Below, in pieces: positions 6,272 to 6,305 of a stretch of DNA of 6,305 bases (its first letter is position 1; every line of letters begins with the position of its first letter). A program made the translations under genes and the position numbers. This DNA comes from CAZSGN01 sp964606415. GTDB taxonomy: Bacteria > Bacteroidota > Bacteroidia > Bacteroidales > JBBRXJ01. The stretch spans positions 1 through 6,305 of the forward strand of contig CAZSGN010000172.1 in assembly GCA_964606415.1 (NCBI GenBank), written 5' to 3'. The notes below the pieces were generated by a model. It worked only from the letters and a program-made list of their open reading frames with translations. It did not search any database and was not told the DNA's origin.

Positions 6272-6305
6272 TATTAAGTGATTGAGTTAATTGAGTTAAA
6301 TAAGT
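6272..6305. repeat. Degenerate short tandem repeat (unit ATTGAGTTA), running off the window edge
   Basis: Two exact tandem copies of ATTGAGTTA lie at 6281-6289 and 6290-6298. They are flanked by diverged copies: ATTAAGTG at 6273-6280 and AATAAGT at 6299-6305. A more distant relative, GTGACCGAGTTA, occurs at 6254-6265. The array seems to continue beyond the window. The stretch 6088-6271 between pssA and the repeat shows no gene, no RNA and no clear terminator. Confidence 0.6.

Noticed and set aside
1..6305. parS site for ParB
   Set aside because: No CACGTG-centred palindrome resembling the conserved parS was seen in the window; the 42-bp palindrome has an unrelated core.
1..6305. A defence system, mobile element or other new multi-gene system
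   Set aside because: All genes belong to common Bacteroidota families with housekeeping or envelope roles. No transposase, integrase, terminal repeats, CRISPR spacing or defence-type domain was found.

Overview
This 6.3-kb window looks like chromosomal DNA of a Bacteroidota bacterium, probably from the Bacteroidales/Marinilabiliales side of the phylum. The evidence is an AT-rich sequence, no Shine-Dalgarno-like leaders, A/T-rich intergenic gaps, and families typical of that phylum: DUF5683 next to parAB, a PorV/PorQ-family outer-membrane protein, and a BT0820-like small HAD protein. I see no mobile element, CRISPR array, tRNA or rRNA.

Layout. Six genes lie on the minus strand. In order of transcription they are a PorV/PorQ-family beta-barrel (5267-4200), a small HAD-superfamily phosphatase-like protein (4171-3764), a lipoprotein glutaminyl-peptide cyclotransferase (3725-2613), parA (2482-1670), parB (1639-752, broken) and a DUF5683 membrane protein (710-78). 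The spacing suggests two transcription units: porV/Q-HAD-cyclotransferase, then parA-parB-DUF5683. They are separated by a 130-bp gap that holds a perfect 42-bp palindrome and a good Bacteroidota -7 promoter element. On the plus strand, divergent from the PorV/PorQ gene, is pssA (5353-6087), phosphatidylserine synthase. The right edge (6088-6305) is non-coding and ends in a degenerate short tandem repeat that runs out of the window.

How the genes fit together. parA and parB form the chromosome-segregation pair. The other genes mostly serve the envelope: an outer-membrane barrel, a DUF5683 protein with a signal sequence, phospholipid head-group synthesis, and an exported enzyme that cyclises N-terminal glutamine. 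Both proteins here with a signal-peptidase-I-type signal have a glutamine at or next to the predicted mature N-terminus, matching the Bacteroidetes 'Q-rule' whose product is made by a glutaminyl cyclase.

The most notable observation is that parB is not frameshifted. It carries one in-frame TGA (1144-1142) inside the helix-turn-helix, with well-conserved ParB sequence on both sides. It may be a recent nonsense mutation, a sequence error (one substitution or two compensating indels), or, least likely, readthrough. I found no convincing novel multi-gene system; the rest of the window is ordinary core genome.
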